A DNA stretch of 64,000 nucleotides. Source: an uncultured Collinsella sp. GTDB lineage: Bacteria; Actinomycetota; Coriobacteriia; Coriobacteriales; Coriobacteriaceae. The stretch's first letter is position 1; the number at the start of each line of letters is the position of its first letter. Of this stretch, positions 15,575-23,210 are shown piece after piece. The notes beneath the pieces were generated by a model. That model saw only the letters and a list, made by a program, of their open reading frames with translations. It ran no database searches and was not told the DNA's origin. A program made the translations under genes and the position numbers. The DNA is taken from contig CABSNU010000002.1 in assembly GCA_902479135.1 (NCBI GenBank), positions 62,001 through 126,000 of the forward strand, in the 5' to 3' direction.

Positions 15575-16843
15575 CTAGGAACGGTAGTCGCCGTTAATGG
15601 AGATGTACTCGTGCGTGAGGTCACAAGTCCACACGGTGGTCGCCGCGTCGCCCGCGCCCAGGTCGGCCGAGATCACGATCTCGGGCGCCTCAAAACGTCG
15701 CAGAGCCTCGTCCTCGTCAAAGGGAACAGTCAGACCGTCGCGACAGACAGGCATGCCCATCATGTCGATGGAAACGTCTTCCTGATTAAACTTCACACCG
15801 CACTTGCCAAGCGCCATAGCAACGCGGCCCCAGTTGCAGTCGTGGCCGGCGATGCAGGTCTTAACGAGCGGCGAGTTGGCAACGGCACGGGCGGCGATAT
15901 CGGCCTCCTCGTCGTTGGCGGCGCCGGTAACGTTGACCGTAACAAGCTTGGATGCGCCCTCACCATCGGCGGCGATATTGCGCGCCAGGCTCTCGCACAC
16001 CTCGTGCACGGCAAATGCCAACTCGTCAAAGGCATCGGAGCCCTCGACGATCGGCTCGGCATCTGCGGCAGCGGCGCCGGAGGCAAGCATGATGCAGGTG
16101 TCGTTGGTCGAGGTGTCGGAATCGACCGTTACCTTGTTAAAGGTCTGCTTGACGGTCGAGAGCAGCAGGGCATGAAGTGCCGCAGGCTCGACGGGGGCAT
16201 CGGTGGTGATAACTGCGATCATGGTGGCCATATTGGGCATGATCATGCCCGAGCCCTTGCACATTCCGCCTACCGTATAGACATTGCCCGCATGACCCGC
16301 AGCCTCACTGACGTAGGATACGGCGTACTCCTTGGAGTGCGTGTCGGTCGTCATGATGGCGCGAGCGGCATCGGCGCCACCGTGGGCGGAGAGCGCCTCG
16401 TAGGCAGCAGGAATGGCGGTCTCAAACGTGTCGATCGGCAGAATCTGGCCAATCACACCCGTGGAGGCAACCAGAATCTGCTGGGGCTCGCAGCCGATGA
16501 CCTGCGATGCGATGCTGCACGTCTCGCGCGCGCAGGCAAGGCCGGTCTCACCCGTGGCGGCGTTGGCATTGCCAGAGTTGACCGAAACACCGGCGATGAT
16601 ACCGTACCCCTTGTCGGTACCGCCCAGGTTGGCACGGCTCACCTGCACGGGCGCCGCGCAAAAGCGGTTAGTCGTAAACACGCCGGCACCGGGACAGGGT
16701 TTATCGGGCACGACGAGCGCGTAATCCAGACGCTCGGGGTTCTTGCGGAACCCAGCGTGGATGCCTGCAGCCTTAAAACCAGCCGCAGCCGTAACGCCAC
16801 CCTCGACGGCGCGAATCTTGATATCAAACAGCTCGGTATTCAT
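15575..16843 (-). CDS. argJ: Bifunctional ornithine acetyltransferase ArgJ
   Basis: Protein of 422 residues that recycles the acetyl group from N-acetylornithine to glutamate and can also use acetyl-CoA. It self-cleaves before the threonine in MIMPNMATMIAV, preceded by the conserved CKGSGM. The C-terminal EYISINGDYRS is family-typical. It lies 81 bases before argB and 134 bases after argC; that 134-base gap shows no gene or clear terminator. Confidence 0.95.
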   Translation of the reverse strand: MNTELFDIKIRAVEGGVTAAAGFKAAGIHAGFRKNPERLDYALVVPDKPCPGAGVFTTNRFCAAPVQVSRANLGGTDKGYGIIAGVSVNSGNANAATGETGLACARETCSIASQVIGCEPQQILVASTGVIGQILPIDTFETAIPAAYEALSAHGGADAARAIMTTDTHSKEYAVSYVSEAAGHAGNVYTVGGMCKGSGMIMPNMATMIAVITTDAPVEPAALHALLLSTVKQTFNKVTVDSDTSTNDTCIMLASGAAAADAEPIVEGSDAFDELAFAVHEVCESLARNIAADGEGASKLVTVNVTGAANDEEADIAARAVANSPLVKTCIAGHDCNWGRVAMALGKCGVKFNQEDVSIDMMGMPVCRDGLTVPFDEDEALRRFEAPEIVISADLGAGDAATTVWTCDLTHEYISINGDYRS

Positions 16844-16977
16844 CGTCTTTATGACTCCTTATGTCAAACAAAAAACGGACATCGGTTGGTGCGCCATGCC
16901 AGTCGTGATCATGAGACCAGCTTAAGAGTGGCGCCCCACTCGATGCCCGACTACCAAATCGTTAACAATCGAATGTG

Positions 16978-18048
16978 CTACACCGGGCACGCCACTGTGG
17001 GCAAGCCTCGTCGCTCGTCAAAGCCAAAGACGATATTGGCGCACTGGACCGCTTGGCCCGCAGCGCCCTTGCACAAATTGTCGATAGCACCCGTCGCCAC
17101 CAGCACGCCCGCGCGCTTGTTGAGCGCGAGGCCAATCTGGGCAGCGTTGGTGCCGACGACCGAAGCCGTCTTGGGCTGCTGGCCGGCATCGAGTACGCGC
17201 ACGAAGGTGCGACCGGCGTAGAACTGCTTGTAATGGTCGACAACGTCCTCAAGGGTCAAGGTATCGATAGCCTGCGGCGTAAGCGGCAGCGTCACCGTGG
17301 AGAGCAAACCACGCTTGAGCGGTGCCAGGTGCGGGGTAAAGACGACGCGATCGGTCAGACCAAGGATTTGCTCAATCTCGGGCGTGTGGCGATGCTTGCC
17401 CACGCCGTAGGCCTCCAAGTTCTCGTCGGCGCTGCAAAAATGGGTGCGGGCGTTGCAGGACTTACCGGCGCCCGTCACGCCGCTAATGGCATCGACAATC
17501 ACAGGACCGTTCTCGGCCACCCAGCCCGCGCGCACGGCGGGCGCGGCGGCAAGGCTCGTTGCGGTGGGATAGCAACCGGCGCAGGCGACCAGCACGGGTT
17601 TGCCGTCGGCATGGTCGGATGCGGCGGTCTCCAAGTCCTGGCAGAACAGCTCGGGCAGACCGAAAGCACGGGTCTTGAGCAGCTCGGGGCTCGTATGCTC
17701 GGCGGCATACCATGCCTCGAACACGGCCGGATCGCTCAGGCGGTAGTCGGCCGAAAGATCAAAGCAGGAGACGCCCGATGCAAGCAGCGCGGGCACCTGT
17801 GCCATGGCAGCCGTGTGCGGCACGGCCAAAAAGACCGCGTCGCAGTTCTTGAGCTCGGGGGCATCATGCGTCGTGAAGACAAGATCGCTTACGCCGGTGA
17901 AGCTCGGGTACACCGCAGACAACGGCTGGCCGGCATCGGCGTTGGACGTAATGGCAGCAAGTTCAAACTCGGGGTGACCGAGGACGAGGCGAATGAGCTC
18001 GGCGCCAGCATATCCAGCCGCACCGACGATTCCAACCTTTACAGACAT
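16978..18048 (-). CDS. argC: N-acetyl-gamma-glutamyl-phosphate reductase
   Basis: NADPH-dependent reductase of 356 residues, the third step of arginine synthesis. The N-terminal nucleotide fold reads KVGIVGAAGYAGAELIRL, and the catalytic cysteine lies in ACAGCYPTATSLA. It is the first gene of the arg cluster, and the upstream 85-120 bases hold an inverted repeat that fits an arginine repressor site. Confidence 0.95.
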   Translation of the reverse strand: MSVKVGIVGAAGYAGAELIRLVLGHPEFELAAITSNADAGQPLSAVYPSFTGVSDLVFTTHDAPELKNCDAVFLAVPHTAAMAQVPALLASGVSCFDLSADYRLSDPAVFEAWYAAEHTSPELLKTRAFGLPELFCQDLETAASDHADGKPVLVACAGCYPTATSLAAAPAVRAGWVAENGPVIVDAISGVTGAGKSCNARTHFCSADENLEAYGVGKHRHTPEIEQILGLTDRVVFTPHLAPLKRGLLSTVTLPLTPQAIDTLTLEDVVDHYKQFYAGRTFVRVLDAGQQPKTASVVGTNAAQIGLALNKRAGVLVATGAIDNLCKGAAGQAVQCANIVFGFDERRGLPTVACPV

Positions 18049-18133
18049 ATCAGACTCCTTGTCTGCGATTTATGCACCGATGCGCATTTCGCAGCGGTCG
18101 TTATAAAGTGGGTTGAAACTTTAGCACCAAAAG

Positions 18134-18170
18134 ATGCATGAATACGTAAATGGCTTGCATATTCATGCAT
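18134..18170 (-). promoter_or_regulatory. Candidate ArgR operator upstream of argC
   Basis: ATGCATGAATA and its exact reverse complement are 15 bases apart, 86-122 bases upstream of argC. Each half contains the TGAATA element of known ARG boxes. No gene for an arginine repressor is in the window, so the link is by motif and place only. Confidence 0.5.
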
Positions 18171-18214
18171 TGAAACATTCCCGACACATTCGCTTGAAGG
18201 AATTGACAAATGGA

Positions 18215-18268
18215 GCGGGCCCCGTATTGACCGGCGCTCCTAACGGCGCCGGGCAATACGGGGCCCGC
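18215..18268. other. Very stable GC-rich hairpin
   Basis: A perfect 15-bp stem (arms 18215-18229 and 18254-18268) is continued, after one A/G mismatch, by a 7-bp stem CCGGCGC/GCGCCGG and a short loop. It lies between the PNPOx gene at 18306 and the ArgR-like site. No T tract follows on either strand, so it is a hairpin terminator only in a loose sense, or a palindromic repeat. Confidence 0.6.
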
Positions 18269-18305
18269 CCATGCGAAAACCAAGTTGTTAGGATGAGCCA
18301 GCTGG

Positions 18306-18716
18306 CTAGAGCTCGACCGGCACCCATTCGTCGTGATTGCAGATAAAAGCCTCGGGATCCTCGACGCTAAAGAAGACGAGCGTGGGGTCGTTAGGCCCCT
18401 CATAGTGCTCGCCCAGGCGCTCTAGATGCTTCCACCCAGCTTCGCGCATTTCGCCTAAAGCCCGGTCATCCAAGCCGGCACGCCCGCGCAAGATGAGCCA
18501 GCCATGGCCCGGCCACCAACTCGTGGCCTCAAAGCGCTGGTTTTGCAGCAGCTCTTGCCACACATCTTTGGTGCGCGCTGTTACAAACCACAGCTTGCCG
18601 TCCTGGATCTGCGCAAACGAAAACGGACGCACATGAGGCTGTCCGTCAACGCTCGTCGCCAAATACCATGCCGGCACCGACGTCAGATACTCCAACACCG
18701 TATTCAATCCGTCCAT
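18306..18716 (-). CDS. PNPOx-like split-barrel flavin protein
   Basis: Protein of 136 residues of the pyridoxamine 5'-phosphate oxidase-like split-barrel superfamily, which binds FMN or related flavins. Visible are VPAWYLATSVDGQPHVRPFSF, LWFVTARTKDVWQEL and a C-terminal FFSVEDPEAFICN. The substrate is unknown. It is a paralogue of the next upstream gene (18768-19214); both share the order PAWYLAT, RVRPFSFA, KLWF and KDVW. They are probably co-transcribed. Confidence 0.8.
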   Translation of the reverse strand: MDGLNTVLEYLTSVPAWYLATSVDGQPHVRPFSFAQIQDGKLWFVTARTKDVWQELLQNQRFEATSWWPGHGWLILRGRAGLDDRALGEMREAGWKHLERLGEHYEGPNDPTLVFFSVEDPEAFICNHDEWVPVEL

Positions 18717-18767
18717 GTGTCCTCCTGGCGCTAGCTAATTCGGAACGGGTAGTTAATTTGAGACGCG

Positions 18768-19214
18768 CTAGAGCTCCAGGCGCTCCTCGCTGCCGTCGAT
18801 ATCACAGAAGCGCGCGGCAATGTTGCGGACCGAAAAGAAAGCAAGGCGGCCGTCGTTGGCACTCTCGTGTTCCTCACCGATGCCCACCATGTGCTTAAAA
18901 CCCGCTTGACGCACCTTGTCGCTCGCAACTGCGTCGTCCTCAAGTGCGGCTTCGCCGGTCAATACGATCCAGCATTCCCCCGGCTTCCAGCCCGAGAGCT
19001 CAAACTTGGGATTCGCACTCAGCTCCGCCCACACATCCTTGTCGCGCGACGTGCAAAACCACAGCTTACCTTCATCGACCATGGCAAACGAAAACGGCCT
19101 CACGCGAGGCTGATGCCCGTCGGCCACATCGGTCGTGGCCAGATACCACGCCGGAATGCGCCTGAGATACGAGCAGGCGCGCTCAAGCTGAGCTGTGCGG
19201 TCGTTGTCGGTCAT
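18768..19214 (-). CDS. PNPOx-like split-barrel flavin protein, paralogue
   Basis: Protein of 148 residues closely related to the product at 18306-18716: IPAWYLATTDVADGHQPRVRPFSFAMVDEGKLWF, then KDVWAEL and a C-terminal FFSVRNIAARFCDIDG. Probably an FMN-binding reductase-like protein of unknown substrate. The two genes are 51 bases apart and look like a tandem duplication that has diverged. It lies upstream of the pair and downstream of the ECF transporter operon, which imports a vitamin probably used to make flavin cofactors; that connection is only suggestive. Confidence 0.8.
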   Translation of the reverse strand: MTDNDRTAQLERACSYLRRIPAWYLATTDVADGHQPRVRPFSFAMVDEGKLWFCTSRDKDVWAELSANPKFELSGWKPGECWIVLTGEAALEDDAVASDKVRQAGFKHMVGIGEEHESANDGRLAFFSVRNIAARFCDIDGSEERLEL

Positions 19215-19244
19215 AGGGACCCCTTTCTTGCGCTCGAATCGCGC

Positions 19245-20045
19245 CTAAACAAGTTGAAGGTTGACGACGATGACACACGCAAACAGCAGCATCGTCACCA
19301 CCGCAGCCAGCGCATCCCCGCGGCGAAATGCAAGCGCATGCAGACGCGTGCGGCCCTGCTCGCCGTGATAGCAGCGTGCATCCATGGCGGCAGACAGCGT
19401 CTCGGCATGACGGAACACGCCCGTGAACAGTGGAATCGCCACACTGCCGAGCATACGCACGCCGCCGAGCGGGCCACCCGTTACGCGTGCACCGCGGCTT
19501 GCCTGCGCGTCCGCCGTCTGCTTCATCTCGGTGGCGAACTGCGGCATAAAGCGCAACGCGATGCCCATGATCATGCCGAGCTCATGCGCCGGAAGCCCCA
19601 CGCGCGCAAACGGTGCGAGCAGACGCTCAAAGCCCGCGGTGAGGTCGAGCGTCGGTGTGGTGAGCGTAATGGCGCTCATGCCGGCCATCATCAGGGTCAG
19701 GCGACACGCCATAAAGGCGGCAGAACGCAGTGAGCCCTCGCTTATCTGCAGAAAGCCGAGCTGCCACAGGATGCGCCCACTCTGATCGGTAAACAAGTTG
19801 AGCACCGCGACCACGACGACGATTGCCAGCAGCGGCGCCATCGACGACAGAACGCGACGAGCCGGCACCCGGGACACGACATAGATCAGCACAACGAAAA
19901 TTGCGACAGGGGCCAGTCCGCGGAAGCCGCCGACGGTCAGCGTCGTGATTAAAAACACAAAGCCCAGGAGCAGCTTGGTGCGCGGATCCAGGCGATGGAT
20001 CGCACTATCGCCGGGATAGTAGCTGCCAAACGAAAACGCCTCCAT
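19245..20045 (-). CDS. ecfT: ECF transporter membrane component EcfT
   Basis: Protein of 266 residues, the transmembrane scaffold of an energy-coupling factor importer. Several hydrophobic helices surround the long cytoplasmic segment that couples to the ATPases; the coupling motifs read SRGARVTGG and AMDARCYHGE (the second usually ARG). Its start codon overlaps the ecfA stop by one base, so translation is coupled. It is the third gene of the ecfS-ecfA-ecfT operon. Confidence 0.92.
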   Translation of the reverse strand: MEAFSFGSYYPGDSAIHRLDPRTKLLLGFVFLITTLTVGGFRGLAPVAIFVVLIYVVSRVPARRVLSSMAPLLAIVVVVAVLNLFTDQSGRILWQLGFLQISEGSLRSAAFMACRLTLMMAGMSAITLTTPTLDLTAGFERLLAPFARVGLPAHELGMIMGIALRFMPQFATEMKQTADAQASRGARVTGGPLGGVRMLGSVAIPLFTGVFRHAETLSAAMDARCYHGEQGRTRLHALAFRRGDALAAVVTMLLFACVIVVNLQLV

Positions 20046-21949
20046 TAGCAGCCCTCCTCTCGCGCGACCGTCTTGGATTTAGCAATGTCCGCGACGTTAG
20101 AAGGACCGTCCGAGCGACCGATTAGCAGGTCCACCAACTCGTCTGCCAGCGACTCAACCGTATAGAGCCCGCCGCAACGCAGCGGCACGCCCGCTTCCGC
20201 GAGCGCCAACGCCATGCGCTGGGCGGCGGGAACGCCCAAGCCGATCGACTTGAGCTCATCGGCATGTGCAAACACCTGCGCGGGGGTTCCCTCGGCAAAC
20301 ACCGCACCTTCGTTCATCACGACGATGCGGTCGCAGCAGTTGGCCAGGTCATCCATACTATGCGAAACCATGACAACGGTCAGGCCATCGCGGTGAAGTC
20401 GACCGATAAGCTCAAGGAAATCCCTGCGCGCAGCCGGATCGAGCCCCGCCATGGGTTCATCGAGCACCAGGACCTCGGGCTCCATGGCGAGCACGCCGGC
20501 GAATGCCACACGCCGTTGCTGACCGCCCGAAAGCTCAAAGGGACTCTTGTCGCCGACCGTGGAAAGATCGAGGCCCACGCGCGAGAGTGATGACTCGACA
20601 CGACGGTCGACTTCATCTTGCGGCAAGCCAAGGTTGTGCGGACCAAACGCCACGTCCTGCGCCACGGTTTCGGCAAACAGCTGACGCTCGGGATATTGAA
20701 ACACCACGCCGACCTTGGCCTTAACCGCGGCGGCGTCTTTCTTGTTTGACAGATCGAGCCCCAGTGCGCGAACGAATCCCTCCTGGGGGCGAATCAAACC
20801 GTTGAGATGCTGGACTAGCGTCGACTTACCCGAACCGGTATGACCTGCCAAGCCCAGGAACTCGCCGCGACGCACCGTCAGCGATACATCGCGCAGCGCC
20901 CACGGGCTGCTGGGGTCGTTTCCCCAGAGAGCCTGTTTGCTCGATTTGCCCGCAGTGACCGAGCGCTTATGCCAGCGGCGGCGCTCGCGGGCACTCAGCG
21001 AGTAACTATGCGAGAGGTGCGAAATCTCGATAACGGGCTCCGACACGGCTGTCCCGTCGGTTGCAGAGGAGACGTTGTCGAGCACACGAGAATCGGATGC
21101 AGAAGGCCGCCCTGCGGTGTCTTCCCCACTCCGGTCGGCATATACCTGCGCAATCTCGGCGACCATATCCGCCTCGCGCACCTGCGCATGAACGGGCACG
21201 CCCTTCGCACGAAGCGCCGTGCCCAAGCAGCACGACGCCGGCATATCCAAGTTGAGCTGCGCAAGTTCGTCCGCCCGTGTCAAGATTTCCTCGGGCGTAC
21301 CGAGCATGGCAACACGCCCCGCCCGAAATACCGCTACACGATCGGCCTCGGCGGCCTCTTCCATAAAGTGCGTAATCATCACGATGGTCATGCCGCGATC
21401 GTGCAACGCGCGGCAAGCCTTCATGAGGCCCTTGCGTCCACGCGGATCGAGCATCGAGGACGCCTCGTCCAAAATGAGCACGCGCGGTTCCATGGCGAGC
21501 GCACCGGCAAGCGCCACGCGCTGCTTTTGACCGCCCGAAAGCGCGTGGGTCTCGTGGCGCTCAAAGCCCACCAGGCCCACGCGCTTCAGCGCCTCGCGTA
21601 CACGCTGCGCAATTTGTGCCGATGGCACGCCAAGGTTTTCGGGACCAAACGCAACGTCATCTTCGACAAGCGTTGCCACCAGCTGGTCATCGGGATTTTG
21701 GAATACCATGCCCGCAGTCGAGCGGATGTCGTAGACCAGCTCGGGATCGGACGCGTCCATGCCGTTGATGCGTACCGTGCCCGCATCGGGCTGCAACAGT
21801 GCATTCAGATGCTTGGCAAACGTCGACTTGCCCGACCCATTGCCACCGAGGATGCAGAAAAACTCCCCGTCCTCGATGTTCAGATCGACGCCGTCGAGTG
21901 CCGGTACGGCACCGTCATAGCTAAAGGAAACGCCCCGACACTCAATCAT
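20045..21949 (-). CDS. ecfA: Fused double ECF ATPase (EcfA1-EcfA2)
   Basis: Protein of 634 residues with two complete ABC ATPase domains in one chain. The first (about 1-250) has Walker A GGNGSGKSTFAKHLN, signature LSGGQKQRVALAGAL and Walker B VLILDEASSMLD. The second (about 300-600) has GHTGSGKSTLVQHLN, LSGGQQRRVAFAGVL and VLVLDEPMAGLD. In most bacteria these are two proteins; the fused form enforces a 1:1 pair. A linker of about 50 residues rich in Ser/Arg joins the halves. The gene overlaps ecfS by four bases and ecfT by one. Confidence 0.94.
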   Translation of the reverse strand: MIECRGVSFSYDGAVPALDGVDLNIEDGEFFCILGGNGSGKSTFAKHLNALLQPDAGTVRINGMDASDPELVYDIRSTAGMVFQNPDDQLVATLVEDDVAFGPENLGVPSAQIAQRVREALKRVGLVGFERHETHALSGGQKQRVALAGALAMEPRVLILDEASSMLDPRGRKGLMKACRALHDRGMTIVMITHFMEEAAEADRVAVFRAGRVAMLGTPEEILTRADELAQLNLDMPASCCLGTALRAKGVPVHAQVREADMVAEIAQVYADRSGEDTAGRPSASDSRVLDNVSSATDGTAVSEPVIEISHLSHSYSLSARERRRWHKRSVTAGKSSKQALWGNDPSSPWALRDVSLTVRRGEFLGLAGHTGSGKSTLVQHLNGLIRPQEGFVRALGLDLSNKKDAAAVKAKVGVVFQYPERQLFAETVAQDVAFGPHNLGLPQDEVDRRVESSLSRVGLDLSTVGDKSPFELSGGQQRRVAFAGVLAMEPEVLVLDEPMAGLDPAARRDFLELIGRLHRDGLTVVMVSHSMDDLANCCDRIVVMNEGAVFAEGTPAQVFAHADELKSIGLGVPAAQRMALALAEAGVPLRCGGLYTVESLADELVDLLIGRSDGPSNVADIAKSKTVAREEGC

Positions 21950-22536
21950 GCGCGGCCTTTGACCTGGTCCTTTTTAGGCGTGATGAGGTTGGAGACCGCC
22001 TTGTACACCGCAAGTGTCAATACCGAGTTAAGGACGGTCTTGATAAGGTTGAACGGCAGCACGGCAGGAATCATAAGCGGGGCGATCACATCGACCGAGC
22101 CATACCAGAACCATACGCCAATGGTAAGGTTTGCGACCATAGACAACGCCGTAGCGGCAATGACGCCGAGCACCAGGCCAATCACGGCACCCTTATAGGT
22201 ATGCATCTTCTGGTAGACGATAGCCGCGGGCAGAATGTAGCCCAGCGTGGCAACCAGGTTCATAAGCGCGCCGACCCAATCGCCCGTGGTAAGCGCATGG
22301 ATAACGATCACCATGGCGGCAACAGCAGTGCCGGCGCCAGGGCCATACGCAAATCCACACACCATCGCCGGCACCAGCGACGGGTCATACGTCAAAAACG
22401 GCGCCGAAGGAAGGATGGGCAGCTGCACATACATAAACAGGGCGCCCAAGGCGCACATCAGCGCCATGGTAACGAGCTGTTTGGTGCTCCACCTATTCGT
22501 GTTCTCAAAATGGATATGCTGCGACTGTTCAGACAT
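21946..22536 (-). CDS. ribU: ECF transporter S component, riboflavin-type
   Basis: Integral membrane substrate-binding subunit of 196 residues with about six helices (LVTMALMCALGALFMYVQL; VPAMVCGFAYGPGAGTAVA; and others). Family features match the RibU/ECF S group. The mRNA leader carries an FMN riboswitch (22551-22729), so riboflavin is the most likely substrate. The start MSEQSQ is preferred over an earlier ATG that lies inside the riboswitch; AGGTGATC precedes it. RibU would capture riboflavin and hand it over with EcfA and EcfT, encoded downstream. Confidence 0.88.
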   Translation of the reverse strand: MSEQSQHIHFENTNRWSTKQLVTMALMCALGALFMYVQLPILPSAPFLTYDPSLVPAMVCGFAYGPGAGTAVAAMVIVIHALTTGDWVGALMNLVATLGYILPAAIVYQKMHTYKGAVIGLVLGVIAATALSMVANLTIGVWFWYGSVDVIAPLMIPAVLPFNLIKTVLNSVLTLAVYKAVSNLITPKKDQVKGRA

Positions 22537-22550
22537 AAGATCACCTGCCT

Positions 22551-22729
22551 CTTTCATCCGGACTCTAACCGTTGGTACTGGAATCTCACCAGTTCAGCCG
22601 GCATGCGAACCAACGCACACACGGGTCGCGGACTCATCGGCTCGGTCGCAGACGCCTCGCCTGCGCCACGGTACCCCTTTGGCACCGCCCAATTTACCGC
22701 CAGTGGGGAATTCCACCCCGCCCTGAAAC
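22551..22729 (-). promoter_or_regulatory. FMN riboswitch (RFN element)
   Basis: On the minus strand the leader contains the RFN hallmarks in order: TTTCAGGGCGGGGTGGAA, TCCCCACTGGCGGTAA, GCCGATGAGTCCGCGACCC, GAACTGGTGAGATTCCAGT, CCAACGGTTAGAGTCCGGA and GATGAAAGA. The terminal P1 stem closes just before the ribosome site of the transporter gene, so FMN binding probably hides that site and stops translation. No clear terminator hairpin follows. Confidence 0.95.
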
Positions 22730-23039
22730 AGCACTTGCAAGTGTAGCACCAGTAGGCTTTCGCGCAAGTATGCCAAGGGTAATTTATGGCGGGGGAAACG
22801 CTCTAGAAATGCGGCCGGGACAGAGCAGCGCGACAATAACGTACCCGCCCATCCCAAAGTGCTGCGCTTTTCGCGGCAAAGCCGCGAAACAGCAAAAGGG
22901 AAAAGCCACCGCAACAACCACGTTCCCCATCCATCCCAAAGTAGCGCGCCTTTCGCGCAAAGCGCGAAACAGCGAAGGGGACACGTATCCCTATCGACCA
23001 CGTCCTTCTCCGCCCGCCGACCTCAAGGCCGTAAACGCA
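22730..23039. other. Gene-free stretch with two related hairpins
   Basis: No gene is seen between the riboswitch and the palindrome near groEL. Two direct repeats, 82 bases apart, each start with CATCCCAAAGT (22850 and 22932). Each contains a hairpin: TTTCGCGGC/GCCGCGAAA at 22869-22889 and TTTCGCGC/GCGCGAAA at 22951-22969, both with an AAA loop. The stem length differs by one pair while pairing is kept. Confidence 0.6.
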
Positions 23040-23184
23040 GGGAATCCGGGGGCGTGACGGGGGCTTCTCTCCGGAACATTCCGCAGGACGCAAAGAGGCT
23101 CCGCAGCGCGAAGCGCGATGCGGAGCCTCTTTGCATGTCCGAGGACGTTCCGGAGAGAAGCCCCCGTCACGCCCCCGGATTCCC
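23040..23184. repeat. 145-bp palindrome downstream of groEL
   Basis: Outer arms of 38 bases (23040-23077 and 23147-23184) are exact reverse complements. Inside, after 12 unpaired bases on each side, arms of 15 bases (23090-23104 and 23120-23134) are again exact, and the tip CGCG/CGCG pairs around AAG. It begins 26 bases beyond the groEL stop. There is no T tract. It encodes no protein. Confidence 0.9.
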
Positions 23185-23210
23185 GGTGGGAGTTCTAGAC
23201 CTTGTCGGCC

